DNA of 64,000 nt from Chlamydomonas reinhardtii (lineage: Eukaryota; Chlorophyta; Chlorophyceae; Chlamydomonadales; Chlamydomonadaceae), in NCBI RefSeq assembly GCF_000002595.2, contig NC_057015.1, positions 1,897,932 through 1,961,931 of the forward strand, in the 5' to 3' direction. This document shows positions 10,601 through 24,451 of this stretch, piece after piece. The notes beneath the pieces were generated by a model. The model saw nothing but the letters and a program-made list of their open reading frames with translations, was not told the DNA's origin and searched no databases. The translations under genes and the position numbers were made by a program. Positions within the stretch are counted from its first letter, which is position 1. Every line of letters starts with the position of its first letter.

Positions 10601-12551
10601 GGCCGCGGTCGTCGCGGCCGCCCGGCGGGCGCCGGCTCTCAGCCTCCTCAGCCATCCACTCCGGGTCGTGGCCACTGTAAGCCAGCAGTGTGCCCCAAGT
10701 ATGCGGCAACGGCCCGATACGATGCGAGCGTGTTGCTTCTAGCATTACATGCCCTCATTTGCGCATTGCCCTGCTGCGCTTTTAACTTCTGCCTACTAGC
10801 ATCCCACAGCCCTAGCCAATCCCACAGCCCCAGCCAATCCCACAGCCCCAGCCAATCCCACAGCCCCAGCCAATCCCACAGCCCCAGCCAATCCCAACCC
10901 CTATCCGACGGCTTCTCACCCATGGTGGTCACGCTGGTAGTCGCGCTCGCCGTAGTGGCCGCGAGGCGGCGGCGGCGGCTCGTTACGCCGCCGGTCTGTC
11001 CAGCGGCCGCCGCCACCGTCTTCATCGCCCTCGCGGCGGCCCCAGCGGTCGCCGCCACGGTCACGGTCCGTCCCGGCGCCGTCGCGGGCCGGGGGCTCAC
11101 GCTCCCGCGCTGCGGCGAACGGGGTATCGCGGTCGCGCTCAGGGCCCCGGGGGCGCTCGCCATCCTCGCCGCGCCACCTGTCGTCGCCAGAACCGTGTAC
11201 GCATATGTTCAGCTGCTGTCCCCATAGTATGAGCTAAGCGTGCACATAGATGCACACACAGCGGACCGGCTTACTGCGCACCTGTCGTCCCTGCGGCCCC
11301 AGGCGGCGCCAGGCTCCTTCTCGCGCTCAGGGCCCCAGCGGCCGCCACCGCGGGCGGTGAGCCCTCCGCGCTCAGCCAGGCCGGGTGGCCCAGTCGGCGA
11401 GCGCGCCACCTGCAGGGAGCCACGCAATACCAAGCACGTCGTGGGGGCTTGATTCAGAGAACAAGCACCCTTGAGGTACTACGAGACCTTGCACTCGGGC
11501 CATTCCCAGGCCGGGCATTAGCGAGGTACGTCAGGATAATCCCACGCTGCAGCGCCTCCTGCACTTAGCAGGGACCTACCTCCCACGCTTCGCGGCCGCC
11601 ACGCGGCTCGCGGTCGCGCGGCTCGCGCTCATTAAAGCTGGTGCCCAGGCGGTCGTCAGCGCCGCGGCCCCAGGCGGTGCCGCGCTGCGGCTGCGGCAGG
11701 CTGCCATTGCGCTCCATGCTGGAGCGAGCCGGGGTTTCATCGTCGCCGCCCGGTATGTCCACGAGCTTGCTGCGGATGGGCACTGCATGCGGGGAAGGGA
11801 GATGGACAGAAAGGCGTGGGTTCGTCACGTGTTCGGTGTGATGAGATGCCGCTTCACACCACGTTCCTGTGGCGAAAGAAAGCTCCGCCATGCATGCACT
11901 TCCAATACTCATGCAGGATCCTACACACCAATCTTGATGGTACGCGCCCGGAATGGTCGAGTGCGTGATTGCGGCCTTGTCAGGGACAGGCCACGGGGAC
12001 AGGCCCCGTTGAACAAACCCCATTGCCTGTACCCCATTGACGCCATGGCCGCGCACCTGGGTACGCAGGCCTCGCAGGGCCATCTCCCCCACGCAGCCCC
12101 TTCGCCCATGCGGGCTTGAAGCTGGGCCCATCGTCGCCCGTGCCCGTGGAGAAGCTCCTCTCGAAGGAGGACCGCTCGGAGTCAATGGTGGCGGGGTCGA
12201 TGAGGCTGCAAGGCGGAGCCCAGCACGGTCACCCTTCAGCGATCTGAGACCTAAAACAACTGGCTCTGGTACCTCAATCCACTAGATGCACCTGGCATGC
12301 GGCAAATGCGCACGTCGCGCGGAGTGCTGACAGTGCTCACCTGAGCTCTGCAAGGCTCACGCCCTTGGGCAGCGGCTTGCCTTCGCACTTCCGCCCAATA
12401 TCCATAAGCTCATCCCTGTCATGGGCCGCACCGAATGTATAATAAAGAAGAGCTCCTGTACACCGTCTCGATCCCGGGAGTCCTCCGCTCACCGTTCATA
12501 CTTCCGCGCGGGCCTTGAGCTGGGCTCTACGCTTGCATCCTGCTCCGCCAT
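7645..12551 (-). CDS. putative eIF4E-binding protein, 4E-T/GIGYF-like
   Basis: Ten exons: 12493-12551, 12341-12415, 12093-12205, 11580-11782, 11282-11409, 10920-11177, 10470-10674, 10100-10319, 9352-9995 and 7645-9243 (TAG). Phases agree and give 1167 aa. Exons 1 and 2 join to read KYERDELMDIGRK, an exact YxxxxL-hydrophobic eIF4E-binding motif at residues 18-24. An Arg/Glu/Asp/Gly-rich region (about 90-280) follows, then DPEWMAEEAE, which recalls the EPEW/LPEW element of metazoan 4E-T and GIGYF. The remaining 800 residues are Gly-, Pro-, Gln- and Met-rich, typical of P-body proteins. No GYF domain was found. Repression or decay of capped mRNAs through eIF4E is inferred from the motif and layout. 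Start: first ATG, with a divergent neighbour 430 bp upstream. Confidence 0.6.
10807..10896. repeat. 18-bp minisatellite in intron
   Basis: Five tandem copies of CAGCCCCAGCCAATCCCA (the first has one change) within intron 10675-10919 of the 4E-T-like gene. Confidence 0.95.
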
Positions 12552-12982
12552 GTCGGCCCCGAACGGGACTGCGAGCTGGGGCTCTGTCAAACCTGTCCCG
12601 AAAACTTCTACCAAATACTTCTATACCTAAAAGCTTGACAGCAGTGGTTGATATTGGAACATGCAAGAGATTATGTGTGTGCCAAGACCGCTTCCTAGCC
12701 TGGAAAATCAGGCAGGTGCAAACATGCATTCATCACCCGTCCCCGTGCGCCCCATTGTCGCTATGTACGCAAACAAATCTGATGTCAATCCTTATTGTCA
12801 TAATTACATTCACACGCCGAGGCCACCCACACCGAGTCTCGTTGCACAACCTGACAGTGAATCTCCCTGCAGTACCTAAATTCATCGGCCTGCTGACTTC
12901 TTGAAGCAACACCATATAAGAGGTCCATCGGCTCCATTGTAAACTCGGCGCATCAAGGCTATCTGGTCTTCGGGCAAGAGAG
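12552..12982. promoter_or_regulatory. shared divergent promoter, 4E-T-like and HslU genes
   Basis: 431 bp between two head-to-head start codons, less GC-rich than the coding flanks. No defined element could be assigned. Confidence 0.45.
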
Positions 12983-15900
12983 ATGCGAGGCAAGGGCTTG
13001 GGCTTGAGCCTCATACACAAGCTCCGCGCCGGGACCGGGCGAGGGAGCACTATCGTCGCGTCAGATGCTGCGAACGCGGGCCAGGGCCTGTGGGGGCAGC
13101 CAGGCCAGCTCGCAGTAGGGCAAGGCGCCACGACACCCGCTAACAGCCAGTACACAGGCCACCTTTGCCACTCCGCCCCAGCGCTGCAACTCCACGGCAG
13201 CCTCTCCTCAGCGCGCGCGTTCAGCAGCAGCGCTGTGAAGCAGGCGCAACCGCCCCCCGTGTTCGCGGTTTCGGGCTTGTCGGAGGGCCCCAGCGAGGCT
13301 TCCGATGACCTGCACGAAAAGATGACACCGAAATCGGTGGTCGAGCTGCTTGACAAGTGAGGTTACACAGTGCTGCTGTTGCATGGAATTTGGGGGGTTT
13401 GGACTTTAGAGCTATGGGCGGGGAGTGCGAGAGCTCAAGTAAGAGCCACGGGTGGGGGACAGCGCGGTGTGGAAGACCAGCGCACACCACCTGTCAGATC
13501 CCAAGCAGGCGGCGGGGCCGTCCGTAACATGGTAGCGTAGCGTTGGTGTCGAGGCGGTTGTGATATACTCAGTGCTGCACTACTCTAGTACTGAATGTAG
13601 CGTCATACGGCAGGTACATTATTGGGCAAGACGACGCCAAGCGCGCCGTGGCTGTAGCGTACCGCAACCGCTGGCGCCGCAAGCGTGTGCCGGCCACCAT
13701 CCGGGATGACATCGTGCCAAAGAATATTCTGCTTATCGGTGAGGGCGGGGCAGGAGTGTTGAATTGTTGGGGCGCTGTGATTCGTGGTAGGCGCTGGGGC
13801 CTTGCTGCCGGCCTCAACTGATGCAATGCTCGCCTGGCCGGCAAGGCGGTCGTTGTCGCAAGTTGTTTTCGCACCAAAGCTCCAAGACTTGAGGAGGGAT
13901 GTCAAACGCGATTGACCAACCTGCTGACACAGGGCCCACGGGTTGCGGCAAGACCGAGATTGCGCGGCGCCTGGCCAAGCTGGCCAACAGCCCGTTCGTC
14001 AAGGTGCGGGACAGCTGTACCAGCATAATTCACTCTTTTTGCGCAGTAACAATGCACGGTTTGGTGAAGGTCGGCAGCCAGCTGGGGGGAGGGCGGTTTC
14101 CCTTCGGGCCGGAGATGGTTCCCTCCTGACCTGGGTGCTGGCCTGTGCTGGGCACCCTTGCTTGGTCGGCCTGTCCCTTCTTGTAATGTCGCATTCATAA
14201 TTTACTGCCGGAACAAGTTCCTGAAAGGCCATCCAGCGCACCGTTTCTTTTTCGGCGGCCTGCATGGCCGCATCATTCGCCACACGTCCCCGTGCCTTGT
14301 GCCCATGCCTCCATCGCCTCCCTGCTCTGCTGACCTCACACACCTGCAGGTTGAGGCGACCAAGTTCACAGAGGTCGGGTACCACGGCCGAGACGTGGAC
14401 ACGATTATTCGGGACCTGCTGGAGGCGGGCATAAGCCTGGTGCGCAGCCGACTGCGCAAGCAGCACGAGGCGGCGCTGAAAATGGTGTGTGGTCCCACTG
14501 GGCGGAGCGGGGTGGGTTGGGACGGGAACAATGGCCGCGCGGGCTTCCTGGGCTGCGGAAATAACAGTGGGCTGGGCTGGGCTGTTACGATGATACCGTG
14601 CGTGTAGAAGTCAGGGATGGCGCCGGCCTACCCTACCAGTCCATATGCGGACGTACAGTGTGCACGCCGCACGCCGCTGCAGGCGGTAGAGGAGCGCATC
14701 CTGGCGGCGCTGCTGCGGCAGGACCACCTGGGCGGCGCAGATGCGCTGCGGACACGGTTGCGGAACGGTGCGTGGGGCTCAAGGCGGAGCAGCCGCGTCG
14801 CTGGTGGCGCTCAAGCAGCATGGGTTCCTGGGTTTGCCAACCGCCGCGTATCAGTGTCACACATGCATGTGATGTGCGCTGCGCCTGCTTTTCTTCTAAT
14901 CATGGACCTCATTCCTGGTCCTCTCAAATACTACTCACCGCACACATCTCCGGACGCGCAGGCGAGCTGGAGGACGCGTTTATTGAGGTGGACCTAACCT
15001 CCAGCGGTCGCGGCGGGAGCGGCGGGGGCATCATCGACCTGGGCGGCGGCGGCGGCGGGCCGCAAGGGCCGGTGGTCATCAACCTGGAGCGGCTTATGTC
15101 GGGCAAGCGGGACGTGCGCACGCTGCGGGTGAGGCACGGCGTGTCTGAGCATGGCCTGAAATTGGGTCGGCACGGGTGGCACTTTGCACCGGGTTCGGCA
15201 CCGGGCTGTGAGCCTGCACTCCCAGGCGCAGAAGCCGTGTGCGCTGTAGGGGCGGGGCGTCGGCGTGTTGTTGGTGCGGCGCACGTCTGGACGGGCTGTG
15301 AATTTCCTGGGTATGGTCGTGGCTGCCGGTGCGCAGGTGCGCGAGGCGCGGTCCCTGCTGGAGGACTCTGAAGCGGAGCGCATGTTCCCGCCGGAGCAGC
15401 TGGTGAAGGAAGCCATCACTGCCACTGAGCAGGACGGCATCGTCTTCATTGACGAGGTGCGCCGCTTTGGGGGCGAAGGGGTGCCGGGGGGGAAGGGGTT
15501 GGGGCTTCGGTGCGTGCTGGAGGCCGCGCCAGCCAGGCAAGCAGAAGTGCTGGCAAGAGGTGGAAAAGGCAAAGGAGGTAGGCGGAGGTGTGGTTTACGT
15601 TATTGTGGTTGACGGCTAGCATAGTTTCTGACCGCGTTGCGGGGGCTTCTTGCACATGCAGATTGACAAGATTGTGAGCGGCGGACGCGGCGAGCGGTCA
15701 TGGCGCAGCGGGGACCCGTCCAGCGAGGGCGTGCAGCGCGACCTGCTGCCCATCATCGAGGTGCGGAGGAACATGGGGGCGGGTGGACGCTTGTGCAAAT
15801 ATCCGGGCGCAGGATACGGTTGGCGTTGTTGGGGTGATTGTTGTGGTAGCATTTTCTTGCCACACCTGAGGTGTGTTGAGGTTTCATGTTACGAATGCCG

Positions 15901-17195
15901 CCCGCTGGCCACACGCTTCCGGCACTCGCAGGGCTCCGTGGTGAGCACCAAGCACGGCAACGTCAACACCGACCACATCCTGTTCATCTGCGCGGGCGCC
16001 TTCCACTCGGTGAAGCCCTCCGACCTAATGGCGGAGCTGCAGGTGCGGACAGCTGCAGATCACATGGATTGATGGTCTGGCTGGAATGCTGGATGACCCG
16101 TTGCTGGCAGGCACACTGACGTGGTGATGCCTGGCTGCGTGGGGTTTAGGGAAGGGAAGCTACCGTAAACAAAACAACATTGCAGTGCGCATTTGGGTGG
16201 CCCTGCGTGGCACAATGCTGTGCGAGTGCATACACGGTGCGGCAGCCTCTGTATTGCAGCGCAGTGCACGTCGGATTTTCAACTCCCTGTTTGAGTAGCG
16301 TCATGCGTGTGACTTGTTGACAGCACATAACTCAGCAAACGGCGCTGCCCCGCCTGTCGTGCGACACAGGGCCGCCTGCCCATCCGGGTGGAGCTTAAGC
16401 CCCTCACACGCCACGACTTCCTGCGCATCCTCACGGAGCCCGAGTATAACCTCATCAAGCAGCAGCAGGTGCGGGCGGGCTGGCGCTGTCTGTGCATTGA
16501 CAGGGCCCCGCGGTGGCCGGCTTGCGGGTAAACTGCGTAAGGATGCGGGGACAACATGCGTTCCAGGCCTAGGCTTCATAAGCTTTGCACCTCCTGTACG
16601 CCAGTGCATGCTAGACGTTAGCTTGCGGCTAGCGTGTAGGGCATTTGCCGCCATATGGTTGAGTGGGCAGCCGGACTAGCCATATACAGCAAGACTGCTG
16701 GCCCCTGCTTTTCGCCAGGTGCTGCTGGCGGCGGAGGGCATCGAGCTGGAGTTCACGGCCGACGCGCTGGCGGAGATGACGCGCGTGGCGGAGGAGGTCA
16801 ACCGCACGCTGGACAACATCGGCGCGCGCCGCCTGCACGCCGTGCTGGAGCGCGTGGTGGAGGAGGTCAGCTTCTCCGCACCCGAGCTGGTGGCCGCGGC
16901 GCGGACCAAGGAGCAGGAGCACCAGCAGGCGAGCGGGCAGCAAGCGGCGCAGCCGCCGATCGCGGTCGGGCAACAGCCCGCAGCGCCGGTGGGTTCAGGC
17001 ACAGTGGAGCCGGCGCAAGGGGCGCAGCCGGCGGCCGCGGTTACGGCTGCTGTCATGGGCGCGACGAGCAAGGGTAAGGGCAAGAAGGGCGCGTACACGG
17101 GACCCAAGGTGAAGTACTTCATTGACAAGGCGCACGTGGACCGCACGCTCAGCAGCCTGCTTCAGAAGCAGGACCTGAGCCGGTACATCTTGTAA
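12983..17195 (+). CDS. HSLU: HslU (ClpY) AAA+ ATPase, organellar
   Basis: Eleven exons: 12983-13356, 13614-13738, 13933-14003, 14350-14484, 14683-14767, 14962-15128, 15337-15456, 15662-15760, 15932-16042, 16370-16468 and 16719-17195 (TAA). Phases agree and give 620 aa. The bacterial-type protein starts near residue 113 ([20 protein letters not shown]). Walker A GPTGCGKT is at 167-174 and Walker B IVFIDE at about 354-359. The C-terminus LSRYIL matches the HslU tail that docks into the HslV peptidase. HslU unfolds substrates for HslV; eukaryotic copies are mitochondrial. About 112 extra N-terminal residues, Arg/Ser/Ala-rich and poor in acids at first, fit a mitochondrial presequence. The I-domain holds a Gly-rich insert, and a Gln/Ala-rich insert lies near the end. 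HslV is not in this window. Confidence 0.9.
14067..14205 (+). repeat. dispersed repeat family B, HslU intron 3
   Basis: Shares AAGGTCGGCAG, TTTCCCTTCGGGCCGGAGAT, GCACCCTTGCTTGGTCGG and the end CTTGTAATGTCGCAT with two tandem copies at 27213-27452. It contains TGTAA in the sense of the host gene. Confidence 0.85.
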
Positions 17196-17925
17196 GGCGC
17201 CGTTGCCGCTTTGGAAGATTGGGATTGTGCGCGTGGGGCGGGCTAGAAGTTTGGCGGATGGCAGTTTGGCGGGTTGATGTTATTATTGCAGTTTTGGGAG
17301 GTTTCAGCGAATAAGACGCTGGTATATGACCTGCGTCTTTAATCTAATGCAATAGGCTCCAAGCTGTGATCGCAGACCCTCGTCGTTGGGGCGGGGGGGG
17401 GGGACACGGGAGACAGCCACGCAAGGAGGCACGCAGGGCAGCGGGGAGTGGGGCCGGGGCTGGGCACGCGGCTGCTCAAGCCCTTGCCAAACTTCAACAG
17501 CCCCATTCGCTTCATTACGAATCTTTGGCGTCACAGGTAGTACGTGCCTCGCCTTGTAGGTCTCGTCTGCATGCTGGGGCTTGTTTGTGGAGAGTACACT
17601 GACAGTAGATCCTTCAGCATCCATGTTTCCACTGCACTAATTTAAGGTCATTGCAACAACCGTTTAGGTCACAGGTGCAACGACGAGCACACTTGCAAAG
17701 GACTTGACTCAACTCTGCAGCATGCTCAATTTGCAGTCGTGGGAGCGCATATGAATGTTGGTTGCAAGGTAACGCGATAATTTGCAGCACAGCGCATGAG
17801 GCACGCATGAGGCGACCAAGCCCCTTCTCCTCTCCTCGGTGAATTGGGCCAAGCAGTTTTGTTAAACCTCAGACACAGTTTAATCCTTTCAATAAACCAA
17901 ATCTGAAGCTAGCAACACTAGGATA
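17196..17925. other. 3' flank of HslU gene and 5' flank of CPP1-like gene
   Basis: No ORF of interest. A run of G at about 17391-17402. The only clear TGTAA nearby overlaps the HslU stop (17191-17195) and is too close to be used alone. The part 17640-17920 is AT-richer and probably carries the next promoter. Confidence 0.4.
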
Positions 17926-19812
<1,887 letters not shown>

Positions 19813-20185
19813 ACATATGGCCTGGCGGCGGAGCTGAAGTGGAGCAATGGAGGCGCAGAGGGCGGCGTGTTGACAGGACGGAGGCTGGGGAGCAGCAGCT
19901 GCCGCTGGGCAATGAGGAGGAACAGAAGGAGAGCGGCAAAGGGGAGCTGGTTGTGCGAGTGAGGACGCGGGCCCATAGTGTCGGGTGCCTGCCCCAAAGG
20001 CGTAGGACATGCGCACAGCCTGAAGAGAATCCGCGGCTGTAGGGCCGCAGCGGATTTTAGCGGATTGACATTTCTACGCTCCGGGTGGCGATTGAAGTCT
20101 TGACAACCGTGCTGACCGCGCCCCTGTGCTAGAGTCGTCTGTGGTGCAAGCATCAAGCGGATAGGACAAGCGGCTGGATAATGTT

Positions 20186-20262
20186 GGACGCGGCGTTGGC
20201 GAGAGCCACGAATGGCCCTTACTCTCCATGGGGCAGGGGGCATGTCGCACCCGGGGAGGGCA
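20186..20262 (+). repeat. dispersed repeat family A, short fragment
   Basis: Contains GGACGCGGCGTTGGCGAGAG, ATGGCCCTTACT, GCATGTCGCACC and GGGGAGGGCACTGT, matching the copies at 6945, 37260 and 41204 (reverse). Confidence 0.75.
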
Positions 20263-20517
20263 CTGTTTCTGCGGTATCTAGATTAGGCTGAGATTCTCAG
20301 GAAGGCGCTTTGGGATAGGACAAGCGGCTTGACATTGCTGCATGGCGTTACAGAATGGCAGTTTTCCTGCTGCCGGGAATCTCGCGCATACAAGCGTGAT
20401 GTGTGCTGACTGCGGAGCGGTTGACAAGTTACCTGCTTGACAGACTATCTCAGACAGAGTGATGTTGACCCGTTTAGTGTGACAAGTTTGGGCACTGCAT
20501 GTCTGCCAAGGCCAAGT

Positions 20518-20522
20518 TGTAA
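20518..20522 (+). terminator. candidate poly(A) signal TGTAA, CPP1-like gene
   Basis: 706 nt after the stop; the nearest clear TGTAA on this strand. The facing signal for CHLI2 is about 130 bp further on, so the two transcripts would end without overlapping. Confidence 0.35.
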
Positions 20523-20651
20523 AGGCAAGTACGTGGACAGCAAGAGGTGCACCTCCTGTGAACGGCTGGTGCCGGATGTGCAGGGCGCAAGCGGGCGGTC
20601 AGGACTCCAGAATCAGTGGAGTTCTAGACCGAATTGATGGGCGTTAAGAAG

Positions 20652-20656
20652 TTACA
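20652..20656 (-). terminator. candidate poly(A) signal of CHLI2
   Basis: TTACA on the plus strand, 363 nt past the CHLI2 stop. Confidence 0.4.
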
Positions 20657-21018
20657 GAGGCCAAAATCCGCCCATGGACATCTCCCATACTACCGCCTCC
20701 TTGCACCCCAAATGTCTCCAGCCCTCCTGCCTATTCATACTCCTTAGAGAAACCGTCGATCCACCTGCACTCTCAACTCCAAGTCTCCAGCAGCTTAGCC
20801 CGTCATCAGTCCTTGCACCTCGGCTACAAAAACGTCCGTCTCGCACGGACTGCCCTCGTCAGTTAACCGTGCTCTGTCCCACCCGCTCAGTCATCACCAT
20901 GTACCGCCACAAAAGCACACCGCAACACATGTATACACACACATACCGGCACACTGTCACACTTACACGTTCACGCAGCAACCTTTAACACGACCCGACA
21001 GGCCTACACCAGCCTTTT

Positions 21019-24000
21019 TTACCGACGAGGGGGCAAGCCAGCCCAGGCGCCAGCCTTGGCGCCCGTGGGGCGGTCCGCCTTGCCCTCCGCCTTGGCCTTG
21101 GCGGCCGCCTCCTCGCGCTTCTTCTTGGCCTCCTCCTCGCGCTTCATGATCTCGGGGTCGGTCATGCGCTTGAACAGGATGGCCACCTTGGTGCCGTTGT
21201 CAATGGGGTCCAGCGGGTCCTTGCGCAGGCTGTGTAGGAGGAGCGGGTGCGCGGAGGGAGCGGGGCGCACAGGGCAGCGGGCGCTGTCAGTTGGGGCCAT
21301 GCTGAACATGGCATGTATCGCGCGCTGGAGTCCTCGCCCCCTCAACCCCACTACCGCCAGGCCCTGCCGCCCCGTGCTACCATTACCGGTATCCATTCGC
21401 CCAATATCCATTCGCGCCATGACATGCCATCGCCAGCCACGCGTCCACGTACAAAATAATAAGTTGGCAACCCGCACGCGCACCGCATCCACCGCACGCT
21501 GCGCTCACCGGTGGTTGAGGCAGCCCGAGATGACGCGCTCCACGTCATTCGTGGTCACCTCGGTGCGGCCCTCGAAGGCCACAAGCGCCTTGGCGGCGCG
21601 GTTGATCACAATGTCACCGCGCAGGCCATCCACATCCAGGCGCGAGCAAATGTCCGAGATCAGGATCTGCGTGCGTCGGGGGAAAGCGAAGGTTTGCAGG
21701 GCTCGGAAGGCGGCCGTATACAGAGGCATCAGTGTAAAGTTGCATTCCTCCCTCCTCGACCCAATGCACGGCTCCCGCGCCCCTCTCGTGGCATCACCCG
21801 GTCTTGGTCACCCTGTCACTTTGTCGCTCTTCGCCAGCCGCGTGCTGCCCTGTCGGTCACTGGCCCCGTGCAGCCGCCCCCGCTGTACGCCCCGTACCTG
21901 CAGCTCCTCGCTGATCTTGACGGACCGCAGGCGCTGGCGGGCCGCCTCCAGCTTGTCCGTGAGCGCCGTCTGCTCGGCCTTGCACGAGTCCACAAATGCG
22001 TCAGGGTCCGCCTCGTACGCAAGCCTGCGCGCCCACATACACAGCGTGACGCCCTCCGGTCAGCGCCATCATGGCGAGCGCACCCGACAGCACGAAGCCG
22101 CCAGAAGCTTGACTTCCGACTCGCGACTCCGACTCCCGACTCCGGCCAGCCACCGAATCCTCCCGACTCCTCAACCCATGCTCGCGAAATGTCCCTCCGT
22201 GTCCCCGCGCCGCCGCCGCTTACCGGTCCAGCACCAGCTGCGTGCGCTGCTTGGTGTCCTGCAGCGTGGCCACGTTGACGCTCATGCCGAAGCGATCCAG
22301 CAGCTGCGGGCGCAGCTCACCCTCCTGTGGACGTGACAGACAGCGGGCGGGTGTGTTTAGGAGGTCAAAACACAAGCGTGTAGCACGTCGGGTGTGCGTT
22401 GCTGGCAGCTGCCTTGCTGGTCGCAGTTCAGCTTGTGGCAGGTCGGCCGCCCCAACGCCATTCATGTTACACAACCTCGGCACGTAGGTGCTGACCGTCC
22501 GCAGCTGCTGACCGGCCGCATCTTGCAAGCAGGCTGGGGACCGACCTTTCCCAACATGACAAGGGAGACAAGTACATGCGCGCACGCTACGCACCTGGGG
22601 GTTGCCTGAGCCAATCATGATGAAGCGGGCAGGGTGCACAATGGACACACCCTCACGCTCCACAGTGTTCAGGCCGCTAGCCGACGAGTCCAGCACGACA
22701 TCAACCTGCAGTGCGTGTGCAGACACTCAAGCGTGAGCGCAGCCCTGGCAACTGTGCACCGCGATTGCAGTTCGCCTTGCACCCATTGCACCCGTGCACG
22801 TCAGCGAATGCAGCTTGCACTGGTGCGCCCCCGTGTTTGGCATGTTAGCCACACTTCCCTGGCCCACATTACCTACTACAGAAGTCCTCTGCTGACCCAG
22901 AAACCACCACCACTCACCAGGCCATCATCCAGCAGGTTCACCTCGTCCACATACAGGATGCCGCGGTTGGCCTTGGCCTGCAGCATGCGTACGGGGCCAG
23001 TCAAGAAGCGTGCCAAACCCCAAGCACAGCCAGTCAGACCCTGTGTAAGCCTGACGTCAACACGCAATGCGGCCAACGCATCATCCTTGGCTTCCCGCCT
23101 CACCCCTTGGCGATCTGGGAGCTATTATCGGGTTCTGTGTCTCGATGACTTGGGGTTCGGTTTATTGGCCCTGCCCTCCTCCCCTCGTCCCCTCTCCCCA
23201 TGCACTACGCACCAGCAGGCCGGGCTCGTAGGCCTTGATGCCCTGCGTCAGCGCCTTCTCGATGTCGATGGTGCCGCAGATGCGGTCCTCGGTGGCGCCC
23301 AGAGGCAGCTCCACCTGCAGGGCAGCGCGGCCGTGAGGGTGTCACTGTGCGCGCGCGCGCGTGTGTGCCACCCGCTGGAAACAACAAGCGTTTCCGGGCT
23401 TGATCTGTGAGGCCGCAATCCGCGCTTCCCGGCGCACGCAAAAGCAGAGGTGCGCAACACCGCTGCAGTGCAACACGTAAGACTGTCTTCAGAAGGTAGG
23501 CCCGCTCACCAGGGGGGTCCGCATGCGGACGGTGGGCAGCTTCTCGCCGTTGCGGAAGCGCTGCAGGGTGTCGGGGCCCATGAACTTGGGGTCGGTGGGG
23601 GAGCTGTTGAAGGCGTCGCCCTCAACCACGTCAATGTCGGGAAGCATATCCACCAGGGCGCGGACCTGTAGGGGCAAGCAATGAGAGGACGGATAGCCAT
23701 ATGTATGGGTATGAGCGGGGAGGTGGTGGGGAAGGGAGCACAACGGAAGCGTTTCGCAAGGAACGGGTGCTGATATGCTCATATCAACCTGGCACGCGCC
23801 TCCTGGCACTACTAGTGCCCCAAACCCGGACCACTCAATACATGAGCTTTAATTATAAGGCTTCGTAGCACTACGCAAAGACCCACATGCGCAGGAAGCC
23901 GCTGAGCCCTTAGATCCAGACTCTGATGCTGAGGGGACGCTGGCACGCATGTGCACCCCGCAACCTTGCCATGCCAAGCCGGTGCACCCGCGCTATCGCA

Positions 24001-24451
24001 TACATAGCGCTTATCCTACACCCGTCCCATGCACGCTGCAAAGCAGCCAATGTGGCTCGGTACAGGAATGCAGGCGAGTCAGGCAACCTGGCACCAGCAA
24101 AGGGTGCACAGACGCCCCACGGTTGCACCGACGATGCCGATTGCCCGCCCGGATCAGCGGAGCCTAGATCTTCGCCCCATAATTGCTTGTGTTACCTACC
24201 GCGACCGACTTGGCAGTGCCGCGGTCACCCATAATAAGCACTCCGCCGATGTTGGGGTCGACCACGTTCAGCAGCAGTGCAAGCTTCATCTCCTCCTGGC
24301 CCTGAATCTTGACGAACGGGAAGTTCGGCTTCTTCGCGGCTTTCGTGGATGGCAAGGCAACAGACGAGCGCACGACCAGGCGAGTCCGCAGGGGACCCGC
24401 CCGACCCTGGCGCACCGCAGTGAACGCGCGCTGACCCTGGAGACTCTGCAT
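21019..24451 (-). CDS. CHLI2: Magnesium chelatase subunit I, CHLI2 paralogue
   Basis: Nine exons: 24200-24451, 23510-23665, 23213-23314, 22918-22977, 22595-22705, 22224-22324, 21898-22024, 21509-21666 and 21019-21229 (TAA). Phases agree and give 425 aa. The AAA+ core is clear: Walker A GDRGTAKS (75-82), [20 protein letters not shown], Walker [12 protein letters not shown], and the arginine-finger/sensor stretches [14 protein letters not shown] and [17 protein letters not shown]. The subunit hydrolyses ATP for insertion of magnesium into protoporphyrin IX with CHLD and CHLH in the plastid; residues 1 to about 40 look like a transit peptide. Two features mark the CHLI2 form: Ala instead of the last Walker A Gly, and a charged Lys/Glu/Ala-rich C-terminal extension of about 50 residues. 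It diverges from MED27. Confidence 0.92.

Larger units (their letters stand above)
19813..21018. other. convergent intergenic region, CPP1-like/CHLI2
   Basis: Holds 3' flanks of both genes, a family A repeat fragment (20186-20262), TGTAA at 20518-20522 and TTACA at 20652-20656. No gene supported. Confidence 0.5.
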
